From Paraburkholderia podalyriae (GTDB taxonomy: Bacteria; Pseudomonadota; Gammaproteobacteria; Burkholderiales; Burkholderiaceae): 64,000 nucleotides of DNA. The position numbers were made by a program, and so were the translations under genes. The DNA is taken from assembly GCF_014397785.1 (NCBI RefSeq), contig NZ_VZQQ01000014.1, positions 124,001 to 188,000 on the forward strand, read 5' to 3'. Below the pieces are notes generated by a model, which was given only the letters and a program-made list of their open reading frames with translations, made no database searches and was not told the DNA's origin. Below, piece after piece: positions 1 to 9,239 of the stretch (position 1 is the first letter of the stretch; each line of letters begins with the position of its first letter).

Positions 1-876
1 ACGTGAGACATCACGGCTGCGACAATCTCCGCCGGAGTGCTGTCCGCAAGCCCGAAGCATTACGGTATGCGTCCAGGTCGCTCCGGGGTGACCCTTTGAC
101 ACGCGATACGGATGGCTCGAAGGGGGCTCAAATGCATTAGACACCTTACATGTCCTGAGGGCAAAGCGTCGCTCCGCTTTGTATATCGCGCGGAGCTGTT
201 GCTGCACATCGCGCTGGACCATTGTCTGCCTCCTGTCCCCCATCCAAACAAATGGTCGAAATCCGACAAGTCCCCTCGACCCCGGTCAGCAAAAAAAAGC
301 CGCCCATGTGCCGGCGGCGAAGAGGAGGGGGACGTGACCATCCCATAGTGGCGGCAAAGAATTAAGGCAGCCTTAAAGCAGCGGAAAGCCGGATGGCCAA
401 TTTGTTCACATTCCTGACCGAGGGGCAAGTTTCCGACAACACGGCCCCCGGGCCGTGCGCCGCAGCATACAGGCCTCTTCCGCCGGAGGCACCCAGCCCG
501 CAACAGGCAACGTTCACGCTGTTCGACGCAGATGCTCCTCCTCGGTCCGCCGTCGGATGCCAATGCACCAGTTGCTCGCAATAATCAGCTAGTTCTTTCG
601 CGACGGCTTCGCATCGCATGACGCGCTCAAAGCACTCTTCGTCGGTTCGTCTTCAAGATACCCAGCAAGAAAGCGTCGAGAGAACAGGCCACGCGCGGAT
701 TGATGCTCGGGAGGATGGGCGCTCTATTCTGTTAAGCCTGTCTTAATTGTTGCTTGCCATCATGGTTGCACGGCGCACCAATGCCCCAGCGTCGCCGCCG
801 GCGCATCAGCGGTATCTTTGCAGGCCAGCAGCTCTTCGGCGACGGGACCAAGACTTACGAAGGAAGTTGAACCAAC
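1..876. other. No gene supported
   Basis: Open frames in this stretch are low-complexity, rich in Arg/Pro/Ser, and overlap one another on both strands without recognisable domains or good ribosome binding sites. I see no RNA gene or clear repeat here. Confidence 0.5.
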
Positions 877-1338
877 ATGCCAAGCAAATCGCGAACGCGC
901 AAACATATCCAGCCGGCGATGTCGCCACTCCTGCGTGCGCTTACCTACAGCCGCGCCGCACATAAGCCTGTGACCAAGGCGATGCTCTTGCAGTGCTACA
1001 CAGCACTGGATGCCTTCCGACGGGGCTATGGCTCGCTCGAGCTGTTCTCGACATTGAGTCGGCAACTACTTGTTGCCAGGGAATTGTGTCGTCTCGGACA
1101 CCAGCCGTACGCACTTGCGGACATGGAGGCGGCGCATGCGGCAATGATGCGTATCGTTGCCGTTGAAAAAGAGGAAAGCACGTGGCTCATTGGCGACACA
1201 GAGTATGCGCAACTTTGCGTGGCGCTTGAAATCATCGACGAGCAATTGTCCACAGCATCTCTCGGCGACATTGCTAAGGCTGAAGCGCAAATGCTCGAAG
1301 GCGTGCTTCGCTCCGCACGGAAACTAGCAATTGCCTAA
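877..1338 (+). CDS. Conserved hypothetical protein, paralogue of the gene at 41519
   Basis: 153-residue soluble protein of unknown function. A basic N-terminus precedes a mostly helical body with the repeated theme of a leucine-rich helix around 'ALDAFRRGYGS' (about residues 47-57) and a C-terminal 'DIAKAEAQMLEGVL' helix. A second gene at 41519-41992 aligns along nearly the whole length, sharing 'ALDAFRRG.GS..LFSTL' and 'S..DIAKAEA..LEG.L', so the pair is a real protein family. A GAAGGAAG sequence lies about 11 bases before the ATG; a second Met at residue 15 (919) is an alternative start. No membrane segment or signal peptide. Function cannot be assigned from sequence. Confidence 0.7.
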   Translation: MPSKSRTRKHIQPAMSPLLRALTYSRAAHKPVTKAMLLQCYTALDAFRRGYGSLELFSTLSRQLLVARELCRLGHQPYALADMEAAHAAMMRIVAVEKEESTWLIGDTEYAQLCVALEIIDEQLSTASLGDIAKAEAQMLEGVLRSARKLAIA

Positions 1339-1512
1339 ACCCCACGGCAAACCGAAAGTCTTAGGTCGAGCGCCAAGCAGCAGGAACCGTAACGGCGTGT
1401 TAGCGCGAGGAAAGGCTGAAAAAGACGGGATTGGAACATGGTCTTGCGGACCAGCGCGGTGCCGGCCCATGCCGGTCCTGTATCGTGTGCCCGCATTCTG
1501 GGGAGAGACATC

Positions 1513-1569
1513 ATGAAATCCGTTGCAGCTCCAACCTCATATCAGCGAGCCAAGCAAATGAAGGGGTAA
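1513..1569 (+). CDS. Possible 18-residue peptide
   Basis: A very short open frame, MKSVAAPTSYQRAKQMKG, sits behind a good GGGGAGAG motif six bases or so upstream. It is too short to be judged by content; it could be a leader peptide or chance. It lies in the gap before the better supported gene at 1627. Confidence 0.25.
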   Translation: MKSVAAPTSYQRAKQMKG

Positions 1570-1626
1570 ACATCGCCTTGGGGCTGGTCGACTAGAGTCT
1601 GCCCCGCCCACCACAGGAGGTCCAAC

Positions 1627-1836
1627 ATGAAACTAGAGGCCGCCACTTTTGTGCGACTGCGCCGTCTTGCTCCGGTTCTCGATGACGTACTCAACGCAGG
1701 AGAGGTCGAGCACGCAGACCAGGCCGTGGACCTTGCTTCACTTGCTCAAATGTGCTCACAGTTGTTGGACGCGTATCGCTGCATGCACCCGGACGAGATG
1801 GAGCAAGCCCGCCTTGACGCCCTTGAATCCGAGTAG
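1627..1836 (+). CDS. Small acidic conserved protein, paralogue of the gene at 53273
   Basis: 69-residue protein with an excellent AGGAGG ribosome binding site seven bases before the ATG. It opens with MKLEAATF and contains 'RLRRLAPVLDDVLNAGEVE' (about residues 10-28) and an acidic C-terminus. The gene at 53273-53482 encodes the same protein with about three quarters of positions identical by eye, including the start and 'ALESE/R' end, which confirms coding. Predicted all-helical, cytoplasmic, no known domain recognised. Confidence 0.8.
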   Translation: MKLEAATFVRLRRLAPVLDDVLNAGEVEHADQAVDLASLAQMCSQLLDAYRCMHPDEMEQARLDALESE

Positions 1837-2279
1837 CGCACGGTCACCGCGACTTCGGGCCGGGCATACCTGTGCAGGATACCGTTAAGGACGCGACGCT
1901 TAAGATTGTGCTCGGGTTATAGGCGGTCGACATGTGCAGCAGGTTGGCTCTTTACCGGGCAAAAGAAGCCGGCAGAAATCGGATACAAATGATTTCTGGG
2001 CGTGTGGATTAGCTCGCTGTGTGCGGATGTCATGGACTTCTGGCCCTGTCGAAGCGCCGATTGGCGGCACGGCAACGCGACGGAGCGGGAGCGTTAGACC
2101 GACAATGGGCGGACCTCGCCCGCATGTGCGCTCAAACGCCTGCTGGCGGACGCGTCTCTTCCGCAGGGCGTTGTCAGCGAGCATCCATCTCTTTGCGCCA
2201 ACATCTGTGCGACAGATATCTCCGGGTTCACAGACCGCTGCTGAGCCCATAACCGCTCTTCGTCTCCGAGCGCAGCGTT
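1837..2279. other. No gene supported
   Basis: Between the small acidic gene and the broken methyltransferase I see only overlapping low-quality open frames on both strands and no clear signal. Confidence 0.4.
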
Positions 2280-3096
2280 CTAGGCTTTGACTCCGGAAGC
2301 CAACACACACGGCATCGGAATCCGTAGCTCACCAACATCGTTCCGATACATCTCTGCGTCGTGCGCGACGGCGCGCTCAATCAAGGCTAGGGCGGACGAT
2401 GTCTGGGCTTTAAGCATCGCGGCAACTCGGACACCTCCGCGCATAAGCATGTGAAAAGGTGTTTCCGGCCAACGAAGCACCAGAGTCTGGTCCAACTCCC
2501 GCACGTCCGGCTCGATGAACCCCGCACAGAGCAACGCGCGTTTCGACTCCCCCCAATCGCTGAACCGGAAGAAGGGTGGCCCCGGCGGCAACGGCACGTC
2601 CGTTGTACCGTGCTCCTCAATTGCTTTCAACACCATGGCAAAGCCGACCGCCTTGTCCGGTGTCGCCCAGACCGTAAATGCGATTCTGCCGCCAAGTTGC
2701 AGTACACGAAACGCCTCCGCGAGCGCACGCTCAGGGTGCGGGAAATGCAGCATTCCAAAGCTGATGCCCACAGCGTTCGAAGCTTTCGTCGGAAAAGGGC
2801 AAGTTCTCCGCATCGCCTACGCGAAACTCGGGTCCCGGAAAGACCCGCTTCGCCTGCGCGACCATTGCGACCGAAAAATCGATTCCGGCGGAGTCCCCGC
2901 CGCGACGCGTAGCTGCTGCTGCAAGATAGCCGGGCCCTGATGCAACATCGAGAAAGCGCATGCCGGGCCGGATGGCAAGCGCATCGAGCATGGCGTCGTT
3001 CGACTGTGTGGTCAAATCGGCGAAGTATGTGTGATACGGTTGCGCGACCCTTTCCCAGCCTTCGTGCTCGAATGTACTGAAATCGACTTGCCCCAT
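2280..3096 (-). pseudogene. SAM-dependent methyltransferase, frameshifted copy
   Basis: Class I methyltransferase broken by one base. The 5' part (3096 down to about 2776) reads MGQVDFSTFEHEGWERV and carries SAM motif I 'FLDVASGPGYLA'. The rest, in another frame down to 2280, carries 'GISFGMLHF.HPERALAEAF' and 'GGRIAFTVWATPDKA'. Joined, it matches the intact neighbour at 4815-5627 end to end. Comparison of the two DNAs places an extra T in the TT at 2775-2776. The GGAGG ribosome site before 3096 is kept. Either a recent pseudogene or a sequencing indel. The intact copy lies in the same orientation about 2.5 kb away, so this is a tandem duplication. Confidence 0.88.
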
Positions 3097-3368
3097 ATTG
3101 CCTCCACTGGTTCGAAGCTCCTCCGCGCACCGAGCTTACACCGCAGCCGCGCGCTGATTAGAAACAACGAGCGGGTCGTGATGCTTGGACGTTTCCAAAA
3201 GCGGGCACTTTCGTCAAAGCCGCCGCTAACAACGCTCAGGTCAGCTCCGAAACCTCGCCTACATCCCAGGACGGTTTGTAGAGGCACCGAGGTAACGGCC
3301 CACGTTCTCTCTCACGCATCTAACGACAACGCCGTTTCGCGCTTCGTCAGCCTCGCGTTGCCGTCAAT

Positions 3369-3635
3369 TCATCCAGCGCCAAGCGCGCGTAACACGGCGC
3401 TTCCATCGGCAGTCAATGCGAACGTGGTGGCTCCGCCTTGCTCCGACTCAACAACTTGGACCAGGCCGACTTCGCGAAGAGCTATCACGTCTGGCGTCGC
3501 CGCCATGAGCTCGGCCGGCGCCTGAAGTAATAGGAGAAGCGTGGCAATTTCATGTGCGCTCAGCATCCGACGGAGTCTGAGCCCAAGAGGTACCGGCGCT
3601 GCGTCAGGGCGCCTTGCTTTCACTGCCTTAGACAT
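3369..3635 (-). CDS. Small winged-helix-like hypothetical protein, related to the gene at 11672
   Basis: 88-residue protein. The central part 'LSAHEIATLLLLLQAPAELM' followed by 'REVGLVQVVESE' and 'ALTADGSAVLRALGAG' has the helix-helix-turn-wing rhythm of small MarR/PadR-like winged helices, but no family match is certain. The 78-residue product at 11672-11908 has a similar end ('AGNAVLNTLGAK') and spacing, so the two look like diverged paralogues. A GTG six bases upstream is the alternative start; the ATG at 3635 fits the GGTGG motif better. Could be a DNA-binding regulator; this is inference. Confidence 0.55.
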   Translation of the reverse strand: MSKAVKARRPDAAPVPLGLRLRRMLSAHEIATLLLLLQAPAELMAATPDVIALREVGLVQVVESEQGGATTFALTADGSAVLRALGAG

Positions 3636-3641
3636 ATCCAC

Positions 3642-4383
3642 CTACCAAATTCCAGTTATTGTTGCACGCCCCAATCACGCAGGCGACGCACCTGTGCGGG
3701 TGCTAGCGTCCGACCTTGCAGCGGTAGAAACGTTCAAGCTCGCTTCCGTCCAAGACGGTCAGTTTCGCGCGGCCATAATGCCTCACGAGAAAAAATCTGT
3801 GTTTACAAGATGTAAATGCGTAATAGCTCGCCAGTACTGTCAGCGAGTACGAAGACGTCTATGCGACCGGCCCTGACATCGACCACGAGCAGCGGCAGCA
3901 CGAGAGGCTGTTGACTCAATGGCTTCCATCGGCGAGGGCTTGTCCATGAACTGACGCTTTCTTTCGAGAAGTCGCCGAACCGCCCCATCTCGGGAGATAA
4001 AAAGCTGCTGCATATACTCCTGCGCCCGAGCGGGTGTTGGTCAACTACTCATTCGTTAGTCAGGGTACCAGCCACCCTCGGCGCACCGCGCCGTTCGCGC
4101 CACCGAATCCGGCTGAGGTTATTCGAGCTTGCCCCGTTCCGCTCTATGATTCGTGGCGCAACCAGCGCCCCTGGATAGATACGTGACCGATAAAGCGGCA
4201 GTAAGCGTTACACAATTCGTGAGAGTCCTCTAACCTCATTCGTCGCCAGCGCGTAGCGGTGAATTCAAAGAGGGAATAGACTGGCGCTGAAGCGCCAGCA
4301 ACGCGCAGGAGGCAACGATTCATTTCGCCAGGAGACGCGCCAGCCCTCGACGTTCGTGGGTCGCACCTCACGCAAAAGAACGG
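3642..4383. other. No gene supported
   Basis: About 740 bases without a convincing gene. Short open frames on both strands lack ribosome sites and recognisable domains. Confidence 0.4.
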
Positions 4384-4626
4384 GTGAGCCAACGGTCCAC
4401 CATGTCGGTAACGTCTGTTCGAGCAATGGTGGACACAGGTCGATGCGTGTCGCTTGGGGAGCTTCCGCCCGACCGGCGCGTGTGCCTCATCTACAGCAAA
4501 GCTGACGACCGCTGTTGCGTGGTCGTTCAAGACATCGGGAACTGGGCTGTCGTCACCGTTCTGCCACTCTGGATGTGGAACAACGGCGTCCTGTCGGAAA
4601 GCTCGCCGCAGGCAGACCAAGCTTGA
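4384..4626 (+). CDS. Small hypothetical protein
   Basis: 80-residue open frame beginning at GTG; an ATG at 4402 is an equally likely start. The middle, 'VCLIYSKADDRCCVVVQDIG' followed by 'NWAVVTVLPLWMW', has the alternating hydrophobic pattern of a compact beta-sheet protein and does not look like a shadow frame. No good ribosome binding site and no family recognised. It may be the remnant of a longer gene. Confidence 0.4.
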   Translation: MSQRSTMSVTSVRAMVDTGRCVSLGELPPDRRVCLIYSKADDRCCVVVQDIGNWAVVTVLPLWMWNNGVLSESSPQADQA

Positions 4627-4814
4627 AGGTTGGCACTCCAGCCACGGTCAGGCCAGCCAAAACGAAAAAATCCCAGCTATCAGTCGAGACGCCGTACCAG
4701 TGTTTTCCGCCGTAGGCGATAAGCCAGCTGAGAGCGTAATGCCGCTCGCTGGCGACGCCCAAGTGCCCCCTCCGCCTGGCGCCTCGCGGCCCTTCACTTC
4801 CCGCTGAGGGCCGT

Positions 4815-5627
4815 TTAGGACTTCGTCGCAGAGGCAAGCACACACGGCATCGGTACTTGAACCACCCCGTCGTTCTGATACGCGGCCGCGTCTTCGGACA
4901 CCGACTTTTCAATCAAGACTAAGGCCTCGGGCGACTGAGCTTTCAAAATTGCGGCGATGCGCACGCCGCCGCGCATCAGCATGTGGAAAGGCGTTTCCGG
5001 TGCGCGAATACGCAACGTTTGGCTGACTTCCCGGACGTGCGGCTCATCGAATCCCGCGTCGAGCAGCGCACGTTCGGATTCGTGCCAGTCGCTGAACCGA
5101 AAGAACAGAGGCCCCGGAGGCAGCGGAACATCCATTCGACCGTACGCCTCGATTGCTTTGAGCACCATCGCAAATCCAACGGCTTTGTCCGGTGTCGCCC
5201 ACACGGTAAACGCAATTCTGCCACCGGGTCGGAGTACGCGAAACGCCTCCGCGAGCGCGTTCTCCGGGTGCGCGAAATGCAACATCCCGAAGCTGATGCC
5301 AACGGCGTCGAAACTTTCGTCGGGAAAGGGTAAGTCTTCCGCGCTGCCGACACGGAACGCGAGCGCGGAATAAGTGCGCCTTGCTTGTTCGACCATCGCG
5401 TCCGCGAAATCGACACCAACGACATCGGCGCCGCGACGCGCGGCCGCGCCGGCGAGATAGCCGGGACCCGACGCCACGTCCAGAAAGCGGACGCCGGGGC
5501 GGATATCCAACGCATCAAGGAGGGCGCTATTGGATTGCGTGGTTAAGTCGCCGAAATACGTGTGGTAAGGTTGGGCGACCCTCTCCCAGCCGTCGTGCTC
5601 GAAAGCGCTGAATTCGTCTTGTTCCAT
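4815..5627 (-). CDS. Class I SAM-dependent methyltransferase (UbiE-like)
   Basis: 270 residues, cytoplasmic. SAM motif I is 'VRFLDVASGPGYLAGAA' (about residues 45-61), followed by the acidic ribose-binding 'VVGVDFADAMV', motif II region 'AEDLPFPDESFDAVG', and 'LRPGGRIAFTVW'. This is the Methyltransf_11/UbiE-type fold; the methyl acceptor is not evident. Start chosen at the ATG preceded by GGAGAG six bases upstream; an upstream in-frame ATG has no such site. The gene is intact, whereas a same-orientation copy at 2280-3096 is frameshifted, so this one presumably supplies the activity. No operon partner is visible. Confidence 0.88.
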   Translation of the reverse strand: MEQDEFSAFEHDGWERVAQPYHTYFGDLTTQSNSALLDALDIRPGVRFLDVASGPGYLAGAAARRGADVVGVDFADAMVEQARRTYSALAFRVGSAEDLPFPDESFDAVGISFGMLHFAHPENALAEAFRVLRPGGRIAFTVWATPDKAVGFAMVLKAIEAYGRMDVPLPPGPLFFRFSDWHESERALLDAGFDEPHVREVSQTLRIRAPETPFHMLMRGGVRIAAILKAQSPEALVLIEKSVSEDAAAYQNDGVVQVPMPCVLASATKS

Positions 5628-5920
5628 TTCAGTCTCTCCACGTCTCATCGTGCTGTCGCGAACCAGCACAGGGCAGGCACCCGTTACACCGATGCATGGC
5701 TTTCATGGGGATTCCCACTCGAGCTCCAGTACAAGCCCAGTGTCGGCGACCACCGATACCAATTCACTTTTTCCTCTGTTCTGTTGCCTGACTATCGCGG
5801 CACGGCGGCCTGTTGAGCGTCTCGCCTCGTGTTCACGCCGGTAGACGCGCGGAGTCAGAGCGGACGTGTCTCCGGGCTTCTTTCGCCGTCCGGCCCTTTC
5901 GCCGGCCGGAGGCGCCCAAC
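5628..5920. other. Short gap without supported gene
   Basis: A minus-strand frame ending at 5703 finishes with a plausible beta-strand tail (SELVSVVADTGLVLELEWE) and might be the end of a decayed gene, but nothing upstream supports it. Confidence 0.3.
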
Positions 5921-6259
5921 TCACGTCGGCGCGAAAACCACACCCTGTCGGTCGGCGATGTACCTGACACTTCGCGTGAACCGATACGTCTCGTCATTGG
6001 CTATCATCCGATTCACGCCGGCCTCCGTCAACGCGAGCATCTCGTCCGCCAGGTACGCGGCGACCGTCCCATGCTCGACCAAGTCGTCGAGTGAACCCGT
6101 TGGGTCACCAATGTACACGGAGCGTACGCTTGTGCCGTCCCGCATTACGACCACGCTCTCACCATCGTCGAGCGCCAGCTCGAGATAGTCGGCGAGCACC
6201 TGCAGTGACGCTGGCGTATGCTCTTGCGTCGCGTGACCCGAAACAGTCGAGTTCGCCAT
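5921..6259 (-). CDS. Conserved hypothetical protein
   Basis: 112-residue acidic cytoplasmic protein with GGGGAAACG upstream of the ATG. It includes 'LELALDDGESVVVMRDGTSV' and 'SVRYIADRQGVVFAPT', an alternating strand/helix pattern. The tail resembles small proteins adjacent to stress genes in Burkholderia, but I recognise no domain. It is divergent from the cold-shock gene at 6623, separated by about 360 bases. Confidence 0.65.
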   Translation of the reverse strand: MANSTVSGHATQEHTPASLQVLADYLELALDDGESVVVMRDGTSVRSVYIGDPTGSLDDLVEHGTVAAYLADEMLALTEAGVNRMIANDETYRFTRSVRYIADRQGVVFAPT

Positions 6260-6622
6260 CGTACGTTTCCCCGTAAAACATGTTTTGTCCCGTGACAGAA
6301 GGGGCGCCTGCCACTGACGCGGCCGTGTTTCTACTATAAGCCGCCACCTCAGAATGCGTCACCCCTTTGCGACGCACTTTGCGCGATACGCGACACAGGC
6401 GGTGAGAGGACCGGTGGTGCACTACTCGCGCGTTATCGCGTAGTCCGTCAGGGCGTTCCGGATTGACCCCCATCCTGCAGTAGGCTACAAGTTCACTGTC
6501 GGATTATGAATAGCGGTCAGGCCCTGCGTTTGAGCGCCAGGCACTAACTGCCCCTGTCAATGTATGTAAGGGTCACGTGCACCCAGTGAAGCGCGCTCTT
6601 CAAATTTTATTGGAAACGGATG
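6260..6622. other. Divergent intergenic region, probable csp leader
   Basis: No gene seen. Cold-shock mRNAs usually carry long structured 5' leaders, so this region may hold the csp promoter and leader; I could not identify firm -35/-10 boxes. Confidence 0.3.
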
Positions 6623-6826
6623 ATGGCAACCGGAACAGTGAAATGGTTTAACGACGGCAAGGGCTTCGGGTTTATCACGCCGGACGACGGCGGGGACGAC
6701 CTCTTTGCCCATTTCTCGGAAATCAGTGGGCAAGGTTTCAAGTCTCTGCAAGAGAATCAGAAGGTCAGCTTCGACGTCAAGATGGGTCCGAAAGGCAAGC
6801 AGGCCGGGAACATCAAACCGGTCTAG
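6623..6826 (+). CDS. cspA: Cold-shock protein (CspA family)
   Basis: 67-residue single OB-fold (CSD) protein that binds single-stranded RNA/DNA and melts RNA structure. It shows RNP1 'KGFGFI' and RNP2-type 'DLFAHF' motifs, the starting 'MATGTVKWFN' and the ending 'GNIKPV'. Full length for the family. GGAA lies before tandem ATGs; the second (followed by Ala-Thr) matches the family start. Highly similar to the intact gene at 51964 and to remnants at 9152, 46833 and 49350. Confidence 0.96.
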   Translation: MATGTVKWFNDGKGFGFITPDDGGDDLFAHFSEISGQGFKSLQENQKVSFDVKMGPKGKQAGNIKPV

Positions 6827-7126
6827 GAAGAATTCTGCGTCTTGGTGGCCCATGATTCCCGGTCCGTCGGACATCGTATTTTCAGGGCAGAGTCGGCGCA
6901 AGGGTGCCGCCCGGCACCAAACGCCGAGATTCCCCGTCACGCGAAGCTTGGGTACGGGCGGCGCCTGACTGGACTGTCGTCGCGGTCGCACGCAGCGGCA
7001 ACGATGAAATATCACGCGAGCACCGCGCTGCCGTACCGTCCGCCAGCAAGAGTAATGTAATGGCCTGGGTTATGGCTCGCCCAGGCACGCACGGCGTGGC
7101 GACTCGTCAGCGCCAGCCGGTTTTCG

Positions 7127-7306
7127 TCACCCTGGCAACCGGGTCTTCTGGCCGTCTCCATTGCCGTCGGCTCCAGATTCTTCCTCATCTATCTGAATCC
7201 GCGCCTGTTCCCAATACTCGTCGGCGCGTCCCTCCGGGCTGCCGTCTTTTTCCCAGAGCTGGTAGGCCCGTACACGAACCTTCTCTTCCCGCGAATCGTT
7301 ATCCAT
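7127..7306 (-). CDS. DUF2934 small protein
   Basis: 59-residue acidic protein with AGGAG seven bases before the ATG. It carries the DUF2934 signature 'RAYQLWEKDGSPEGRADEYW' (about residues 13-32), a helical hairpin of unknown role common in proteobacteria and often near stress or DNA-repair genes. Two other copies occur at 46352-46531 (same length, same N-terminus) and 55934-56098 (next to Ku). Too short for many gene finders, but coding is strongly supported by this conservation. Confidence 0.88.
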   Translation of the reverse strand: MDNDSREEKVRVRAYQLWEKDGSPEGRADEYWEQARIQIDEEESGADGNGDGQKTRLPG

Positions 7307-7550
7307 TGCATCGCTCCTGGTAGGTTTCCCACGACCAGCTACTCATCAATTTGCACAGCGACCCTTTCGATGGCAGAAGGCGCAGGAGCTAACGACAGAA
7401 CAGACAAACTCAAAGTCGGCGAGCATATGAAAGCTATCGGGCATCTGACGTTCCGGACGCTCTCCTGCGTTCCCGGCAACCTGCCGCATAAGGGTCCTGA
7501 CCGGGAGCCTGACCATGCAGATTGCAGGGTACGCCTCAAACATCACCGCG

Positions 7551-7853
7551 TTAATAAGCCTTCTTCATTCCGCCACTGTCGGAGGCTGGCGCAGCCATTC
7601 CCCCCTTTTTCTGCATCTTCGGCTTCATCTGCTTTTGGGACATTTCACCTGACTTTCCCATAGTGGTTGCACCCGACGCGCCAGATGGGGACTCTGTCGT
7701 TCCGCTTGCATTCGGGGTTCCCATTCCAGTGCCGCCCTGGCCTGCACCGGCGCCCCCGCCACCACCTGTTCCTGCGCCCTGCGCGTAGACGGCGCCCGAC
7801 AGACTCAACATTAACGCCGAAGCAAGCAAGATTCCTTTCGTAGCAACTCGCAT
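7551..7853 (-). CDS. Exported Gly-rich small protein
   Basis: 100 residues with GGAGG ahead of the ATG. A clear Sec signal peptide (MRVATKGILLASALMLSLSG, cleavage after AVYAQ or AYA region near residue 24) is followed by a Gly/Ala-rich low-complexity segment (about 26-50), a Ser/Thr-rich part, and a Lys/Met/Gln-rich end with 'KQMKPKMQKKGG'. Periplasmic or exported. This architecture is common for small Burkholderia exported proteins of unknown function; Met/Lys content could suit metal or polyanion binding, but that is speculation. Confidence 0.75.
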   Translation of the reverse strand: MRVATKGILLASALMLSLSGAVYAQGAGTGGGGGAGAGQGGTGMGTPNASGTTESPSGASGATTMGKSGEMSQKQMKPKMQKKGGMAAPASDSGGMKKAY

Positions 7854-8477
7854 GATGGGCTCCTCCGTGTGCAGAGCGACCGGCTGCGACCCGGGTCGGT
7901 GCAGTCCGTGTCTTGGTTACCGCATTTCCCGTGCCACTTCTGGCCTTGAGGCCCTTGATTTCATCGTTGACGGAAACAACCAAGCTATCGTGCACACATC
8001 GACGGGCCGCGCGCCAGCACGCGAATGCCGCTGCGCTGAACTGGGGGAGTTTCCCAGCGCGCGCTCGCGTATTCAAGGCGGTCAACACAGCGTCTGCAGA
8101 ATCGGCGGACGACTGACGAAGAATGACGCCGTTACATGCCGCACGTCATCTCACTGGCTGCATTGTTCACCACCGGTACCACAGACGGCGGCAAATGTGC
8201 CGGCCAAGCTTGCCCGGTGACTCTGGACCCCGACCGTCTCGCACGAGCCGGCTGCCGTCACAGTCACGGCAGCAGTCGCCGCATGTCGTGCGCAAAAAAG
8301 GGCTTTCTCCATGGCATGGGCGTTGCGCGCATAAACGGGCAATATGTTGAGTTAGATGGACGAAAAGCAAGATGGCTGCACGCCCGTTTTTTGCCGAGTC
8401 TCTCAAGGCTACAGCCAGGTCGGCCCGTTAGCACGCTGTGACCATGACACCGGCTCAAACCGGATGTGCCTTGCGGC
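7854..8477. other. Gap holding one copy of a dispersed repeat
   Basis: No gene supported. It contains the 44-base repeat at 8337-8380, described separately. Confidence 0.4.
8337..8380 (-). repeat. 44-bp dispersed repeat, copy 1
   Basis: Read on the minus strand, this 44-base stretch matches 41448-41491 on the plus strand with three mismatches by eye. It therefore occurs in opposite orientation in the two places. Copy 2 lies just upstream of the hypothetical gene at 41519. Nature unknown: fragment of a mobile element, a regulatory element or a gene end. Confidence 0.7.
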
Positions 8478-8702
8478 TCATGACGCGAGCAGCGATTCAC
8501 AAGAAACATGCACGCGCTGGCCGGCCTGGACTTCACGCCCCGCTTGATAACTGAAGTTGCGATACCTTCCGTCGGCCATGCGAACTTGGATTTGATATGT
8601 CGTCGCCTTGTGCACGGGGTGCTCGATGGAATTGCCAGCAAGTCTGCCTCCAAGCGCGCCAATGATAGTGGCGGTGGTTTTTCTGAGACCGTTGCCAATT
8701 TG
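8478..8702 (-). pseudogene. Glycine-zipper (17 kDa surface antigen-like) protein, C-terminal remnant
   Basis: The frame contains 'IGNGLRKTTATIIGALGG', a glycine-zipper helix, then 'LAGNSIEHPVHKATTYQIQV', 'RMADGRYRNFSY' and 'VQAGQRVHV', matching the C-terminal half of outer-membrane glycine-zipper 2TM lipoproteins. The residues before 'QIGNG' are a different, Arg/Trp-rich composition and there is no signal peptide or lipobox, so the N-terminal half is missing or out of frame. Confidence 0.65.
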
Positions 8703-9151
8703 CGTTCGTTGAGCGGCACGCGACAAATTCCATCTCCAGCGACGGCGCGCTCGCCCCTGTCCGTTCGGCCAGAGTGCGCCTTTCATCACGGTCAGAGAGC
8801 CTCGATGCTAGCGAAGATTGAAGTCCCCGGCGGCGTCGGGACACCGTATCGAAAATTGTGCGCGCCGCGGATATAACATCGGTTCGCTAAAGATGTCTTT
8901 AACTTCTTGTGGTTCAGAGCACTCTCTTGAGACATCAAAGCCATCAGATGGATGGGACTCTTTTTACAGCGCCACAGGCGCGGTCCTCATGGACCGCTTT
9001 GCAGATGCGTCCAGTACCGAGGGTAAAAGTGCAAGGCGACAGGTAGACGAAGACATCTCCTTCGAGGAAACGTCCGTGTTTATCGGAACATCAGTCATTA
9101 GCCCCAGAGCTCAGGAACGCGGCACACGTACCTGTCGCTAGTGATGAGACG

Positions 9152-9211
9152 AGCTTCGAAGTAAAGCAGGGCCCGAAGGGCAAGCAGGCTGCAAACATTA
9201 AGCCGGTCTAA
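9152..9211 (+). pseudogene. Cold-shock protein C-terminal fragment (last 20 codons)
   Basis: Exactly 20 codons encoding SFEVKQGPKGKQAANIKPV and a TAA stop, the C-terminal strand of a CspA-type protein. Nothing csp-like precedes it. The minus-strand fragment at 49350-49409 begins at the same residue of the family, so the two share a breakpoint. Confidence 0.85.
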
Positions 9212-9239
9212 CGGCCAGTCCATCCTTTGCGGTGTCGAA

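Noticed and set aside
6557..7015. 152-residue minus-strand frame over the cold-shock gene
   Set aside because: Antisense to a clear csp gene, without start signals.
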